DNA of 64,000 nucleotides from Galbitalea sp036271875 (GCA_036271875.1 DATAZU010000025.1:62001-126000); one strand, 5' to 3'; positions 7,736 to 16,792 are shown, counted from the stretch's first letter. Notes: a model not told the origin generated them from the letters alone. Numbers and translations: made by a program.

Positions 7736-8629
7736 TTACTCCATCCCCCGGACGAAGTCGCGCAGCCAGGGACGCAGCCCCGCCCCCAGATCCTGGCGTT
7801 CGACCGCGAGCTGGATGATGGCCTTGATGTAGTCGAGTCGGTCACCCGTGTCGTACCGGCGACCGCGGAAGACGACTCCGTAGACCCCACCAGCGATAGA
7901 GGTGTCGGCAGCGAGCACCTGAAGCGCATCCGTCAGCTGGATCTCTCCACCCTTACCGGGATCGGTCTTCTCGAGCACATCGAAGATTTCGGGACGCAGA
8001 ACATAGCGCCCAATGATGGCGAGATTGGATGGCGCGCTCCCGACGGACGGCTTCTCGACGAGCCCCGTGACCTTGACCACGTCATCCTCGTCGGTCGCCT
8101 CGACCGTCGCGATGCCATACATCTCGACCTGCGACGGGTCGACCTCGAGGAGAGCAATGACACTGCAGTCGCGCTGACCCTGCACCTCGATCATCCGCGA
8201 CAGCAGCACGTCGCGGGCATCGATGATGTCATCGCCGAGCAGCACCGCGAATGGCTGGCGCCCGACGTGGTTCTGGGCCCTGAGCACCGCGTGGCCAAGC
8301 CCGAGAGGATCGCCCTGGCGCACGTAGTGCACATCGGCGAGGTCGGTCGAATAGTTGACCTTTTCCAGCCGGGCCGTGTCGCCCTTCGCCTCGAGGGTTG
8401 CCTCGAGTTCGCCGACCCTGTCGAAGTGGTTCTCGAGAGCCGTCTTGTTGCGGCCCGTGATCATGAGCACGTCGGTGAGGCCCGCGGCGACGGCCTCCTC
8501 GACCACGTATTGGATGGCGGGCTTGTCGACGACCGGCAGCATCTCCTTGGGCATGGCCTTGGTCGCGGGCAGGAACCGAGTGCCGAGACCGGCAGCGGGG
8601 ATGACCGCCTTGGTAATCTTCGCCTGCAT
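7736..8629 (-). CDS. galU: UTP-glucose-1-phosphate uridylyltransferase
   Basis: GalU makes UDP-glucose from UTP and glucose-1-phosphate in the cytoplasm, feeding cell-envelope glycan synthesis. The 297-residue length is normal. The nucleotide-binding start AVIPAAGLGTRFLPATKAMP, the lysine in MLPVVDKPAIQYVVEEA, the LLGDDI metal/uridine motif and the GLVEKP segment are all present. ATG at 8627-8629 starts MQAKITKAVIP as expected; a longer frame upstream lies over the divergent folate gene and is rejected. The folate cyclo-ligase gene is divergent, 39 bases away. Confidence 0.95.
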   Translation of the reverse strand: MQAKITKAVIPAAGLGTRFLPATKAMPKEMLPVVDKPAIQYVVEEAVAAGLTDVLMITGRNKTALENHFDRVGELEATLEAKGDTARLEKVNYSTDLADVHYVRQGDPLGLGHAVLRAQNHVGRQPFAVLLGDDIIDARDVLLSRMIEVQGQRDCSVIALLEVDPSQVEMYGIATVEATDEDDVVKVTGLVEKPSVGSAPSNLAIIGRYVLRPEIFDVLEKTDPGKGGEIQLTDALQVLAADTSIAGGVYGVVFRGRRYDTGDRLDYIKAIIQLAVERQDLGAGLRPWLRDFVRGME

Positions 8630-8668
8630 ACCAACAGGGTATCGGGCTACGGCTCCTAGAATTGCGTC

Positions 8669-9250
8669 ATGACCGACGACGTCAGCTCCCAGAAGCGCGC
8701 CCTGCGGGCCGAGCTTCGCGAGCGCCGCCGCACCAAAACCTCGACCGAGCGCGCGGCGGACACGGTCGCCCTGACCACCCAACTCGAGTCCCTGACCGAG
8801 TCGCTCGGCGTTACATACCTCGCCGCATACCTTTCGACGCCCAACGAACCGCAGACGCGCGACTTTCTCGGCTGGGCGTGTGGGAAGGGCATCCGGGTCA
8901 TCCTTCCCATCTCGCGGGACGACGGGCTGCTCGACTGGGCGCCATACGACGCCAGCGACGAGATCGAGGATGTCGCAGGCATGCCCGCCCCGACGTCCGA
9001 GGTTCTCAATCCGATGACGATCAACGACGTCGGACTCATCCTCGTTCCTGCCGCGACCGTCGACCGCACCGGGATGCGGATGGGCTGGGGCCAGGGCTAC
9101 TTCGACAAGACACTCGGCAGTATGGAGAAGTGCCCACCCGTCTATGCTGTGATCTTCGACGACGAGCTTGTCGATTCGGTACCGAGCGAGGTACACGACA
9201 AGCGCGTCAACGGCGTCGTTACCCCGAGCGGCATCGTCCGTTTCGGCTAG
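8669..9250 (+). CDS. 5-formyltetrahydrofolate cyclo-ligase
   Basis: Converts 5-formyl-THF to 5,10-methenyl-THF with ATP, returning the storage form of folate to the one-carbon pool. 193 residues. Visible family motifs: an N-terminal KRALRAELRERRR helix (substrate/ATP-binding basic residues), VTYLAAYLSTPNEPQT, and the phosphate-binding signature GMRMGWGQGYFDKTL. Gene symbol usage varies (fthC/ygfA/MTHFS). ATG at 8669 is the first start after the galU promoter region. It is followed 20 bases later by the FmdB-type gene and then mscL, the usual Microbacteriaceae order. Confidence 0.93.
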   Translation: MTDDVSSQKRALRAELRERRRTKTSTERAADTVALTTQLESLTESLGVTYLAAYLSTPNEPQTRDFLGWACGKGIRVILPISRDDGLLDWAPYDASDEIEDVAGMPAPTSEVLNPMTINDVGLILVPAATVDRTGMRMGWGQGYFDKTLGSMEKCPPVYAVIFDDELVDSVPSEVHDKRVNGVVTPSGIVRFG

Positions 9251-9270
9251 ACCTCTCAAGACAAGAAAAA

Positions 9271-9630
9271 ATGCCTACCTACTCATACAAATGCACGGAG
9301 TGCGGAACCGCCTTCGACCAGTACCAGGCCTTCACAGATGATGCGCTCACCGTCTGCCCGAATTGCGGCGGCAAACTGCGCAAGGTCTTCGGCTCGGTTG
9401 GTGTGAGCTTCAACGGGTCGGGCTTCTATCGCAATGACTCGCGCGCGGGCGGCAAATCGGGCGAGTCGTCCACTTCGTCCGCATCCTCCGCGGCGGGCTC
9501 GTCGGGTTCGACCTCATCGGAGTCAAAGTCACCAGATTCCAGCCCTTCGACCTCATCCGGCGACTCCGGCTCCACGTCGAAATCCACTCCGAAGACCTCG
9601 GCGGCATCCCCCAGCAAAGCCGCCGGTTAA
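9271..9630 (+). CDS. FmdB family zinc-ribbon protein
   Basis: A 119-residue protein with a zinc ribbon at residues 1-45: MPTYSYKCTECGTAFD and CPNCGG provide the two CxxC pairs. The core FGSVGVSFNGSGFYRND is the family hallmark. The last ~65 residues are a low-complexity Ser/Thr/Gly/Lys tail with no fold. Family members were named after a formamidase regulator but the true function is unknown. The gene lies between the folate gene and mscL, 38 bases before the latter. Confidence 0.88.
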   Translation: MPTYSYKCTECGTAFDQYQAFTDDALTVCPNCGGKLRKVFGSVGVSFNGSGFYRNDSRAGGKSGESSTSSASSAAGSSGSTSSESKSPDSSPSTSSGDSGSTSKSTPKTSAASPSKAAG

Positions 9631-9668
9631 TCGGCGCGTCTCGCGCCCGTCCCCCACGAGGAGTTGAA

Positions 9669-10106
9669 GTGATCAAGGGTTTCAAAGAATTCATCCTGCG
9701 CGGAAACGTGATCGACCTGGCAGTCGCGGTCGTCATCGGAACCGCGTTCACCAACATTGTGAACACGATTGTCATGGGCATCCTGAACCCGGCGATCGGC
9801 GCCCTGTTCAGCACGGCATCGCTCGCCAAGTCGTTGCCGGTGACGGTGCCGCCCATCCTGCACGGCGGAACGCCTGCGGTCATCTACTTCGGTGCTCTCA
9901 TCGCGGCGGTGATCCAGTTCCTCCTGGTCGCCGTCGTTGTGTACTTCGCGCTCGTTGTCCCGATCAACTACGTGAAGAACCGCGCGGCCGCTCGCAAAGC
10001 TGCGGGTCACCCCGCCGTCGCCGCAGACACTCCTCCCACCGAGCTCGAACTGCTCACCGACATCCGCGACCTGCTCGCGAAGAACGCAACCAGCTCCGAG
10101 TCGTAG
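9669..10106 (+). CDS. mscL: large-conductance mechanosensitive channel
   Basis: MscL forms a pentameric membrane pore that opens under stretch and protects cells during osmotic downshock. 145 residues, with the N-terminal amphipathic helix FKEFILRGNVIDLAVAVVIG, the first pore helix with the Gly/Ala pattern, an extracellular loop, a second helix (FGALIAAVIQFLLVAVVVYF) and a charged C-terminal helix after AARKAAGH. GTG at 9669 is chosen because CGAGGAGTTGAA lies directly upstream and the family starts MIKGFKEF. A dispersed palindromic repeat follows in the convergent gap. Confidence 0.95.
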   Translation: MIKGFKEFILRGNVIDLAVAVVIGTAFTNIVNTIVMGILNPAIGALFSTASLAKSLPVTVPPILHGGTPAVIYFGALIAAVIQFLLVAVVVYFALVVPINYVKNRAAARKAAGHPAVAADTPPTELELLTDIRDLLAKNATSSES

Positions 10107-10135
10107 CCCGTCCGCCCGGCCCGGTCCCGTCCGGT

Positions 10136-10154
10136 CCCTGAGCCTGTCGACGGG
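10136..10154. repeat. dispersed 19-bp palindromic repeat, copy 1
   Basis: CCCTGAGCCTGTCGACGGG, an imperfect palindrome in the gap between the convergent mscL and 53-residue-protein genes. A second copy at 38322-38340 (opposite orientation) agrees at 17 of 19 positions. From memory this is a common intergenic element of actinobacterial genomes. It may work as a bidirectional terminator here. Confidence 0.65.
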
Positions 10155-10168
10155 CCCGGACGCAGAGC

Positions 10169-10330
10169 TCAGTAGTGTGGTGGCTTCTCGGCCTTCAGGC
10201 GCTCATCGTTTTCGGTGACCTCGTGCCGCTCCGGTTCGGGTACCGGCGACGGGTCAGTACCCGGCGGATGCGGAGTCGTCACACGTCGTCTGCGACGACC
10301 GGATGGTTCGGGCGGAGCGGAATCAGGCAC
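10169..10330 (-). CDS. 53-residue basic/proline-rich conserved small protein
   Basis: A small gene. GTG at 10328-10330 overlaps the last two codons of the helicase-like gene in another frame, and the frame runs to a stop at 10169. The product is very polar: PPEPSGRRRRVTTPHPPGTD, an acidic middle (PEPERHEVTENDE) and the end KPPHY. From memory, similar short proteins with the GRRRRVTTP motif occur in Microbacteriaceae, but the function is unknown. Overlap with the upstream stop implies translational coupling. No signal peptide or helix is predicted. Confidence 0.65.
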   Translation of the reverse strand: MPDSAPPEPSGRRRRRVTTPHPPGTDPSPVPEPERHEVTENDERLKAEKPPHY

Positions 10331-13300
10331 TGGTGACGGGAGTCGGCAGATCCGCGGGATCCATTTGCTGGGTTGCGTTCGGATCGGTGTCCGCGCCCAG
10401 GAATTTCACGACCTTGGTCGCAACGGCATCCGGATCGCTGAACAGCTCGAACAGATGGATGCGCAGGTAGTGCCAGCCGAGTCGACGCAGCAACTCGGGG
10501 CGCATGCGCAGCGACTCACGCAGGCTGGAGCGCAGCAGGAACGGGTCCGCCTCGATCGTCACGCACATGCCGCCGTGGGATGCGACGAGCCCCAGCTTGC
10601 CGCGGTGCCCGAGTGCAACGTGAAGGCCGCGTGCTTCCAGCCGCCGCGCGAGATCGACGAGCATTGGATCGGAATCGTCCGGCAGCGGAACCTCAGCGGC
10701 CCGCGCACCGATCTCGTCCAGGATTTCAGCGAGCGCGATCGCGCCGTGCTTCATCCGCGAGTCGTCGATGTCCTCCGGTTCGAAGCAACTGACGATGGCC
10801 ATCGAGCGCCGGGCTCTCGTCATCGCGACAGCGAGGAGGCGTTCTCCACCGGGCTCGCCGAGCGCTCCAAAGTCTGAGAGTACGCGCCCGTGCGGGGTCC
10901 GTCCGAAACCGATCGAGAAGATCACTCGGTCACGACTCTCGGCGACCGCCTGCTCGATCGTGGCAACCATGAACGGTTCCGCGCGGTCACTGATCACGAA
11001 TTCGGTCAACTCGGAGTTGGCACTAAGCGCGGCAATGACCGCCTGCTGCACTCGCACAGCGTGCCGCTCACTCGCGGTGATAACCATGAGCGATTCACGA
11101 GGCCGTTGGATCGCGTGTTCGATCACGAGCTCGACAACGCGATCGACTTCGGCGTCGACGCTTTCGACCGCGCCGGTGTCGCCATCCGGCATCCCGACGC
11201 CGTTGGCCACATAATCGAGCGAAATGCTGCCGTGCCCCAGGAAGCTGCCCGCCCAGGGAAGGGACTGGATCTTGCCGCCGTAGAAGCGGCGATTGACCAG
11301 TTCGGCCAGGTCTTCGCCGCCAGCACGGAAGCTGCGGGTCAGCGAAAGGCTGGTAAGGACGCCGCCGAGCCGAGCCAGCGCGGAGTCCGCGTGCCACTCA
11401 TCCGACTGCTCCGGTGTGCGAAGCGGCCGCACGTAGTGGTCGAGGTCCGGCACGCCGGTCTCGAAGGGCGCCGGGCTTTGCGTTACGGGATCTCCGAACG
11501 CGACCACCTGCTTAGCGCGGCGAATCGCGCCGGCGTTCTCGGCAACCGTTGTCGCGCCCGCGTCAACGAGCAGCACGGTGTCGAACACCAGGCTGTCGAC
11601 AATCTCGTTCACCTCATACGGCGAGGCGAGCCAGACCGGTGCGACCGTGCGGGACAGGTGCGGGGCCGTGGTCTGCAGATCGAAGGATGTGACACGGTTG
11701 CCCCGGAGCAGCTTCTTCAGCAGCGACGCCTCATCCGGCCAGTCGACCAGTCCGATCTTCCAGTTCTCGGCGAGCTGCCACGAGAGCAGCTGCGCACTTC
11801 CCGCTGCGTGCGCCTCATCGACGAGCCGGAAGTCCGCTTCGAGCCGATCGAGCACCGTCGTGTTGGCGCCGAGTAGTGCGCGTTCGCCCGCGAGCAGCGA
11901 CTCGAGCGCGGACTGCCACCACGCCTGTTCCAGTTCGGCTTCGACCTCGGTGTCTGGCACGTGTCGAGCGGCGAGATCGGCCAGCAGGGGCTCGATCTGC
12001 AGGTCGCGCAGTGTCGACATGAGAGCAGAACGCTCCTGCAGGTTGTTGAGGACATCCGAATCTGCGGCGAGCCGCTCCATCTTTTCGACCAGGGCGCCGA
12101 TCGAAATGTACTCGAGCTGGCTGTCGCGAACGGCCAGGCCGAGCGGATCATTGAGCTGGGCCAGATCGCGGGCAACCTCGACATACGCGGCCTGAACATC
12201 CGCAATTCCGACCGGGACCTCGGGCGGAACGCCCTCCGCCACGAAGCGCTGCCACAGGATCCGCTGCTGCTGGATCTTAATGAGCGACTCGTGCAGGTCG
12301 CCAACGTGAACACCGGGTCGGACGTATTCCTTCGCCAGTTTCTTCAGCCGACGTCGATTCGCCTGGCTCATGTCGTTGTCGCGGCGGGTCGCCGTCGCGA
12401 TGATGAGCTCGGTCAGCGAGCGGTCGAACACATCCGGAAGGAATCGGTCGAGTGTGTCGCGAAGGTCGACGAGCAGCGACAGGTAGACACCGAGCTCCGA
12501 GACGTTCTCGAAGGGGCGCATGTATGTTGTACGGATCAGATCCTGCGCGCGACCGAGCAGCCGCGGGAGCAGCTCCTCGTGCAGGCTCTTCGCGAGTGAG
12601 TGAGCACGCGCCGCGGCCTCGCCGCTGGCGAAGTTGGCGCCGTACCATGGCGAGTCCCCGGGCCCGTAGCGGAATTCGCCGAGCGCCGCCGCGGTGACCA
12701 TGGTCTCGGATGCGCGATGCCGATCCACGCTGAGGATCTCGACGGTCTGTCTGCTCAGTCGGGCCGTTGTGCGCGGCGGCACCGGAAGCAAAGAGAGACG
12801 GCTGAGTTCCTGGATGCAGTCCAGAACACTCACCCCGAGCACCTCATCCGCGCGCGATAGTGCCGCGCGGTAGTCGAGCATGACTTTGCGGAGTCGCACC
12901 AGCGCCTCGTCCACTTCGCCGACGATGGGCTTGCGTGCCTTCTCGATGCGGGCGATGGAACGAACGATGTCGCGTCTCAGCGTTGCCGGCGACACCGCGA
13001 GTCCGGTGAGCCCGACGTCGCTGAGCCGCTGGTTGATCGCGTGCAATGACGAGCGGCGCGCACTCACGACCAGCACGCGTTTGTTCTGGGTCACCAGGTT
13101 GCCGATTGCGTTGGCAATCGTCTGGGTGCCTCCCGTGCCCGGAAGTGTCTTGACCACAAGCGAGTTGCCCGCGGCGATCTGAGTGACCACGTACTCCTGC
13201 TCGGCATCCGCCTCAAATAACAGGGTGTCCGACTGCGGGGGCCGGGTATCCGAACTGTTCGGGGCGACGGGCGAGTACGCCTCTTCGAGTTGCCATTTGG

Positions 13301-14105
13301 CGGTCGGGTTTCCGGCGAGCGCATCGAGCACCGGGGAGTCGAGATTCGCGGCATCCGCCACCATTGCGGTTGCCACCTCGACGAAGGACGAGACCACGAG
13401 TCGCGGGCTGACGGCGAAGCCATCCAAATGGCTGGTCAGTCCCCGCAGCCGATCGATGACCGCGTTCGGCTTGAACACGCCGTTCTCGTCGGTCAGGGCA
13501 ACGAAGGCTCGCTCATCCAGATCGATCTGGAATTGGCTCCGGAGGGCGGCGTGCACCTGCCGATTGAGCGCTGCTTCGCCGCGCAGCTTGAGTTCGAAGT
13601 CTCGCCCGGCGCGACGGATCGCCATGGGCCGAAGAAGAAGTGGCCCGCAGTAGTCGACGTCGTCGTGTCGCCACTCCACAAGGCCGATGCCTAAGAAGAT
13701 GCCGTCGATACCGCGAGCGGTTGACAGCTCGAGGCCCTTGGCCGCGATGGTGCCTGCGGCGACCTTAGCGGCGCGGAGAGCGACCTCGTCGCGGATCAGG
13801 TTCGAGAGCAGCGTCGTCTTACCGGTAATGAACTGCGCCAAACCGCCCGGATGCGTAGCGCTGAGCTCGATGCGCGTGCCAGGTGCGTCGACGAAGTGCA
13901 GGAGCGGCGACTCGCCCCCGACGGATGCGAGCTCAGTGCGCCAGGCTCCCCAGGTTGGCTCGGCCACGTTCACCGCCCTCATGGCTGGGTCACCAAAGCT
14001 GATCGCGTGCGGCTGGGTAATCTGCAGAGGCGGTCGCGGAGGCTCATCAATTCCGAGAGCCTCATCACTGAGGTCCTCATCATTGCGATTTCCGGCATGC
14101 CACAC
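10323..14105 (-). CDS. large SF1-helicase/nuclease-like protein with degenerate motifs
   Basis: A 1260-residue protein with the layout of DUF4011-type superfamily-1 helicases fused to an MTES_1575-type endonuclease-like domain. Motif I (~residue 320) reads LPGTGGTQTIANAIG, so the Walker A lysine is glycine. Motif II (~845) reads VLLVDAGATT rather than DEAS/DEAQ. Motif III is AFGDPVTQSP, a FRAGGEDLAELVNRRFYGG segment follows, and the motif V/VI region retains GGERLLAVAMTRARRS (~1090). The C-terminal part (~1140-1245) keeps IEADP and LRRLGWHYLRIHLFEL, but the usual IDLAV aspartate is glycine (KLGLVAS). ATP hydrolysis and cutting are therefore doubtful. GTG start at 14103-14105. Confidence 0.8.
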   Translation of the reverse strand: MWHAGNRNDEDLSDEALGIDEPPRPPLQITQPHAISFGDPAMRAVNVAEPTWGAWRTELASVGGESPLLHFVDAPGTRIELSATHPGGLAQFITGKTTLLSNLIRDEVALRAAKVAAGTIAAKGLELSTARGIDGIFLGIGLVEWRHDDVDYCGPLLLRPMAIRRAGRDFELKLRGEAALNRQVHAALRSQFQIDLDERAFVALTDENGVFKPNAVIDRLRGLTSHLDGFAVSPRLVVSSFVEVATAMVADAANLDSPVLDALAGNPTAKWQLEEAYSPVAPNSSDTRPPQSDTLLFEADAEQEYVVTQIAAGNSLVVKTLPGTGGTQTIANAIGNLVTQNKRVLVVSARRSSLHAINQRLSDVGLTGLAVSPATLRRDIVRSIARIEKARKPIVGEVDEALVRLRKVMLDYRAALSRADEVLGVSVLDCIQELSRLSLLPVPPRTTARLSRQTVEILSVDRHRASETMVTAAALGEFRYGPGDSPWYGANFASGEAAARAHSLAKSLHEELLPRLLGRAQDLIRTTYMRPFENVSELGVYLSLLVDLRDTLDRFLPDVFDRSLTELIIATATRRDNDMSQANRRRLKKLAKEYVRPGVHVGDLHESLIKIQQQRILWQRFVAEGVPPEVPVGIADVQAAYVEVARDLAQLNDPLGLAVRDSQLEYISIGALVEKMERLAADSDVLNNLQERSALMSTLRDLQIEPLLADLAARHVPDTEVEAELEQAWWQSALESLLAGERALLGANTTVLDRLEADFRLVDEAHAAGSAQLLSWQLAENWKIGLVDWPDEASLLKKLLRGNRVTSFDLQTTAPHLSRTVAPVWLASPYEVNEIVDSLVFDTVLLVDAGATTVAENAGAIRRAKQVVAFGDPVTQSPAPFETGVPDLDHYVRPLRTPEQSDEWHADSALARLGGVLTSLSLTRSFRAGGEDLAELVNRRFYGGKIQSLPWAGSFLGHGSISLDYVANGVGMPDGDTGAVESVDAEVDRVVELVIEHAIQRPRESLMVITASERHAVRVQQAVIAALSANSELTEFVISDRAEPFMVATIEQAVAESRDRVIFSIGFGRTPHGRVLSDFGALGEPGGERLLAVAMTRARRSMAIVSCFEPEDIDDSRMKHGAIALAEILDEIGARAAEVPLPDDSDPMLVDLARRLEARGLHVALGHRGKLGLVASHGGMCVTIEADPFLLRSSLRESLRMRPELLRRLGWHYLRIHLFELFSDPDAVATKVVKFLGADTDPNATQQMDPADLPTPVTSA

Positions 14106-14183
14106 GAGGCAACTTTATGGCTGCATCCCGCTAAATTCTGGGACCCGGGCGGGGTTTCGTCCCACTCGTTCCAACGCGAATGC

Positions 14184-15152
14184 CTAGGGAGGCGGGTAAA
14201 GGAAGTCTGCAACCGATGAGATCGGGATGGTCCGCATCGCGTACGCCCTACTGGCCTCACCGTTGTATTCCTCGATCGTTACGTTGGATCCGGAGATCGA
14301 ATGCACATACGCGACGTGATCCCCGACGAACCATGCGACCGAGCCGACGATTGGCGTAGTGCTGACCGTCCATCCGTGGCGCTGCCATGCCGACTTCCAC
14401 TGCGAGGCATCACCGCCCCACGGGGTCAGGTTCGACCAGACCCACTTCCACGGCGCAGACGTCACGCCCTGGTCGCGGTTCAGCCGCCAGGCGACGAAGT
14501 CGACGCACTGGCGGTAGTAATAGCCGAGCGGCGAGAGACTGTAGCCGGCGTCGCGCCACGGGTAGTCGTCACCCGGCTGGCGAACGCCCGGGTTGTCCGC
14601 GAGGAGCCGCGCGTTGATCTGCTCGGTGCGCAGTTCGGCCTCGGATGTGGCCGAAACCGCGTCACGGCTGACTTTCGACATCTCAATGTTCGCGGAGACC
14701 TTGACCGACTGTGCGTGCTTGAAGCTCGTGGCGATGCCGGTCGCGTTGCTAAACGACGTTACTCCGGCTGCGGCGGGCAGAGCCACGGCGCCGACGATGC
14801 CGGCGACAACGAGTACGGCGAACACGGCTTTGATCGGGTGCTGCTTCTTCCGTGCCGACGGAGTCGTCGCAGGTGCGGCAATGAGCGGAGTCGCCGCGAG
14901 CTTCTTGACGGCCGCCTGGTCGCGGCGAGAGAGCTTGCTCTTGCGCGGCTGCGTGGATGATGTCGACGCGCGATTCGCCGGACGACGAGCCGATCCCGCA
15001 GCGTCGCGAGCCTCACGGCGCGAGGAAAACTGGGGCACGGGAGGCACGATCGGCGCCGAAAATTCGCCGCTTTTCCCGTCGCTGCCGGGATTGTCGAGGA
15101 GGTCTCTCAAGGGGTCAGGCGCGTGGCCATCGGACTTGGGCTCATCGGACAC
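14184..15152 (-). CDS. CHAP-domain cell-wall hydrolase, membrane anchored
   Basis: A 322-residue predicted peptidoglycan amidase/endopeptidase. A polar cytoplasmic N-terminus (~100 residues, basic near QPRKSKLSRRDQ) leads to one transmembrane helix (IKAVFAVLVVAGIVGAVAL), a stalk, and a C-terminal CHAP domain with the catalytic Cys in RQCVDFVAWRL and His in GDHVAYVHSI; the WGGDASQWKSAW element also fits. GTG at 15150-15152 is preferred because CCGGAGGTAC lies ~8 bases upstream; the frame continues further up without a better start. Divergent from the kinase gene across ~250 bases in which no riboswitch was recognised. Confidence 0.85.
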   Translation of the reverse strand: MSDEPKSDGHAPDPLRDLLDNPGSDGKSGEFSAPIVPPVPQFSSRREARDAAGSARRPANRASTSSTQPRKSKLSRRDQAAVKKLAATPLIAAPATTPSARKKQHPIKAVFAVLVVAGIVGAVALPAAAGVTSFSNATGIATSFKHAQSVKVSANIEMSKVSRDAVSATSEAELRTEQINARLLADNPGVRQPGDDYPWRDAGYSLSPLGYYYRQCVDFVAWRLNRDQGVTSAPWKWVWSNLTPWGGDASQWKSAWQRHGWTVSTTPIVGSVAWFVGDHVAYVHSISGSNVTIEEYNGEASRAYAMRTIPISSVADFLYPPP

Positions 15153-15400
15153 GGGTGTGTACCTCCGGCGGATTGCAGATTGGACGCTTGCGGGCAATTT
15201 CCCACGCGGAAGCCGACCAACCCTTATCGAGGCTACCCGAGGCATTTTGATCTGTCACCTTGAAGCAACGAATTGATAACGAAAACCGTCCCCCCAGTTG
15301 TGGACGCACGGCTATTTCGACGCTTGTCAAGCCCAGTCCCACATAGTGAGGGAAACGGGGCGGCTGAATAGAATTGCGGCAGAAACTGGAGGACCTGGCC

Positions 15401-16792
15401 GTGCCAAACGAAGACGCGACTGACCGTGTTCTTGGAGAGCGCTACGCGCTCGAATCCGTCATTGGCCGTGGCGGAATGGCAACCGTGTTTCTCGCCCGTG
15501 ATCAGGTACTTGGTCGCCGGGTCGCCATCAAACTGTTTACGACGTCGAGCATCGTCGACTCGGCTCGACAGGAGACCGAACTCGGGGTGCTCGCGACCCT
15601 CAGCCACCACGGGCTGGTCAACCTGCTCGACGCGGGCTTGGAGAGTTCCGAGACCGGTGAAACGCACCGCTACCTGGTGATGGAATTCATTCGCGGAACC
15701 GATCTCGCCACGCGGCTGAACTCGGGTCCGATTGCGCCAAGACACATCGCCGAGATCGGATTCGACATCGCCGAGGCGCTCGAATACGTCCACTCGAACG
15801 GAGTGATTCATCGCGACATCAAGCCGTCAAACATCCTGCTTGTCGACTACGGAAACGGCGCACCCCGGGCGCGAGCCAAGCTCAGCGACTTTGGCATCGC
15901 ACTTGGCGAGGACAGCGAAAGGCTCACCCGCGAGGGAGCAACCACCGGGACGGCCGCGTACCTGAGTCCCGAGCAGGCGGCAGGTCTCAAGGTAACCGTT
16001 GCGAGCGATGTCTACGCGCTCGGACTCGTCTTGCTCGAGTGCTTCACCCGACACGTCGAATTCCCCGGCACCATCGTCGAGTCCGCCGTCGCCCGAGTTT
16101 CTCGCAATCCCGTCGTACCGGAGGACCTCCCCGACAACTGGCGCGCGCTACTCTCGGCGATGACAGCGCGAAAGCCGGGCAATCGTCCGCAGCCGCGCGA
16201 ACTCGTCGCGTCCCTACGGCAGCTCGTCATCGCCGAAAGCGCTCGCCACAAGGATCTCGACGCCGCGCTATTGCCTGCAACGGATCCGGCGCCGGATGAT
16301 GCAGTGCGGTCGGCCTACCTGGACACGTTCCCCGACATGGCGCTTGACCGAGTGACCAGCCTTGCGGCAAGAATGCTGGGGGCATCCATCGCAATCGTGA
16401 GCGTTTTGGACAGCGACCGGGTTTGGCTGAAGTCGCACTTTGGACGAGAAGTCGACCAAATTGTGCGGGCGGTCGATCTGACGGCTCCGGGGCCGCTCCC
16501 CCAGCAAACGACCGTCATCGAGGATGCGCGGGCGCATCCCGCGACGATCGACAATCCTCTCGTCACCGGGCCGCTCGGCATCCGCTTCTATGCCGGCGTT
16601 CCGCTTCACCGCGATGGGGGCGAGGTCATCGGCACGCTCAGCGTCATGGACACGAAGCCGCACACCATCAGCGAGGGCGAGATCGCCAACCTCGAAGATC
16701 TCGCGGCACTGGTCGAGGCCCAACTCGACGTTCGCCGGGAACGCCTCAGGACAACGGGTGAGCATCCAACCCAGGCCGACACCGTCGCTTAG
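15401..16792 (+). CDS. serine/threonine protein kinase with C-terminal GAF domain
   Basis: A 463-residue soluble Hanks-type kinase. Kinase domain ~12-270: glycine loop IGRGGMATVFLARD, lysine in VAIKLF, catalytic HRDIKPSN, DFG in LSDFGIAL, and the TTGTAAYLSPEQ activation segment. Instead of the PASTA repeats and membrane helix of PknB-type kinases, ~300-450 is a GAF domain (MALDRVTSLAARMLGASIA, GIRFYAGVPLHRDGGEVIG, LSVMDTKPH), a sensory fold for small ligands or redox cues. GTG at 15401 is chosen because GGAGG stands ~10 bases upstream. Its stop lies 12 bases from the convergent plsC stop. Confidence 0.87.
   Translation: MPNEDATDRVLGERYALESVIGRGGMATVFLARDQVLGRRVAIKLFTTSSIVDSARQETELGVLATLSHHGLVNLLDAGLESSETGETHRYLVMEFIRGTDLATRLNSGPIAPRHIAEIGFDIAEALEYVHSNGVIHRDIKPSNILLVDYGNGAPRARAKLSDFGIALGEDSERLTREGATTGTAAYLSPEQAAGLKVTVASDVYALGLVLLECFTRHVEFPGTIVESAVARVSRNPVVPEDLPDNWRALLSAMTARKPGNRPQPRELVASLRQLVIAESARHKDLDAALLPATDPAPDDAVRSAYLDTFPDMALDRVTSLAARMLGASIAIVSVLDSDRVWLKSHFGREVDQIVRAVDLTAPGPLPQQTTVIEDARAHPATIDNPLVTGPLGIRFYAGVPLHRDGGEVIGTLSVMDTKPHTISEGEIANLEDLAALVEAQLDVRRERLRTTGEHPTQADTVA

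Noticed and set aside
8630..9259. N-terminal extension of GalU
   Set aside because: Antisense over the folate cyclo-ligase gene; GalU proteins start at the Rossmann-like AVIPAAGLG region immediately after 8629.
8662..9270. Open frame that would fuse the folate-gene region with the FmdB protein
   Set aside because: It is the second frame through the folate cyclo-ligase gene; the FmdB family starts at MPTYSYKC (9271).
15153..15400. Possible riboswitch upstream of the CHAP hydrolase
   Set aside because: Cell-wall hydrolase leaders in actinobacteria can carry c-di-AMP (ydaO) riboswitches, but I could not fit the conserved core to either strand here.
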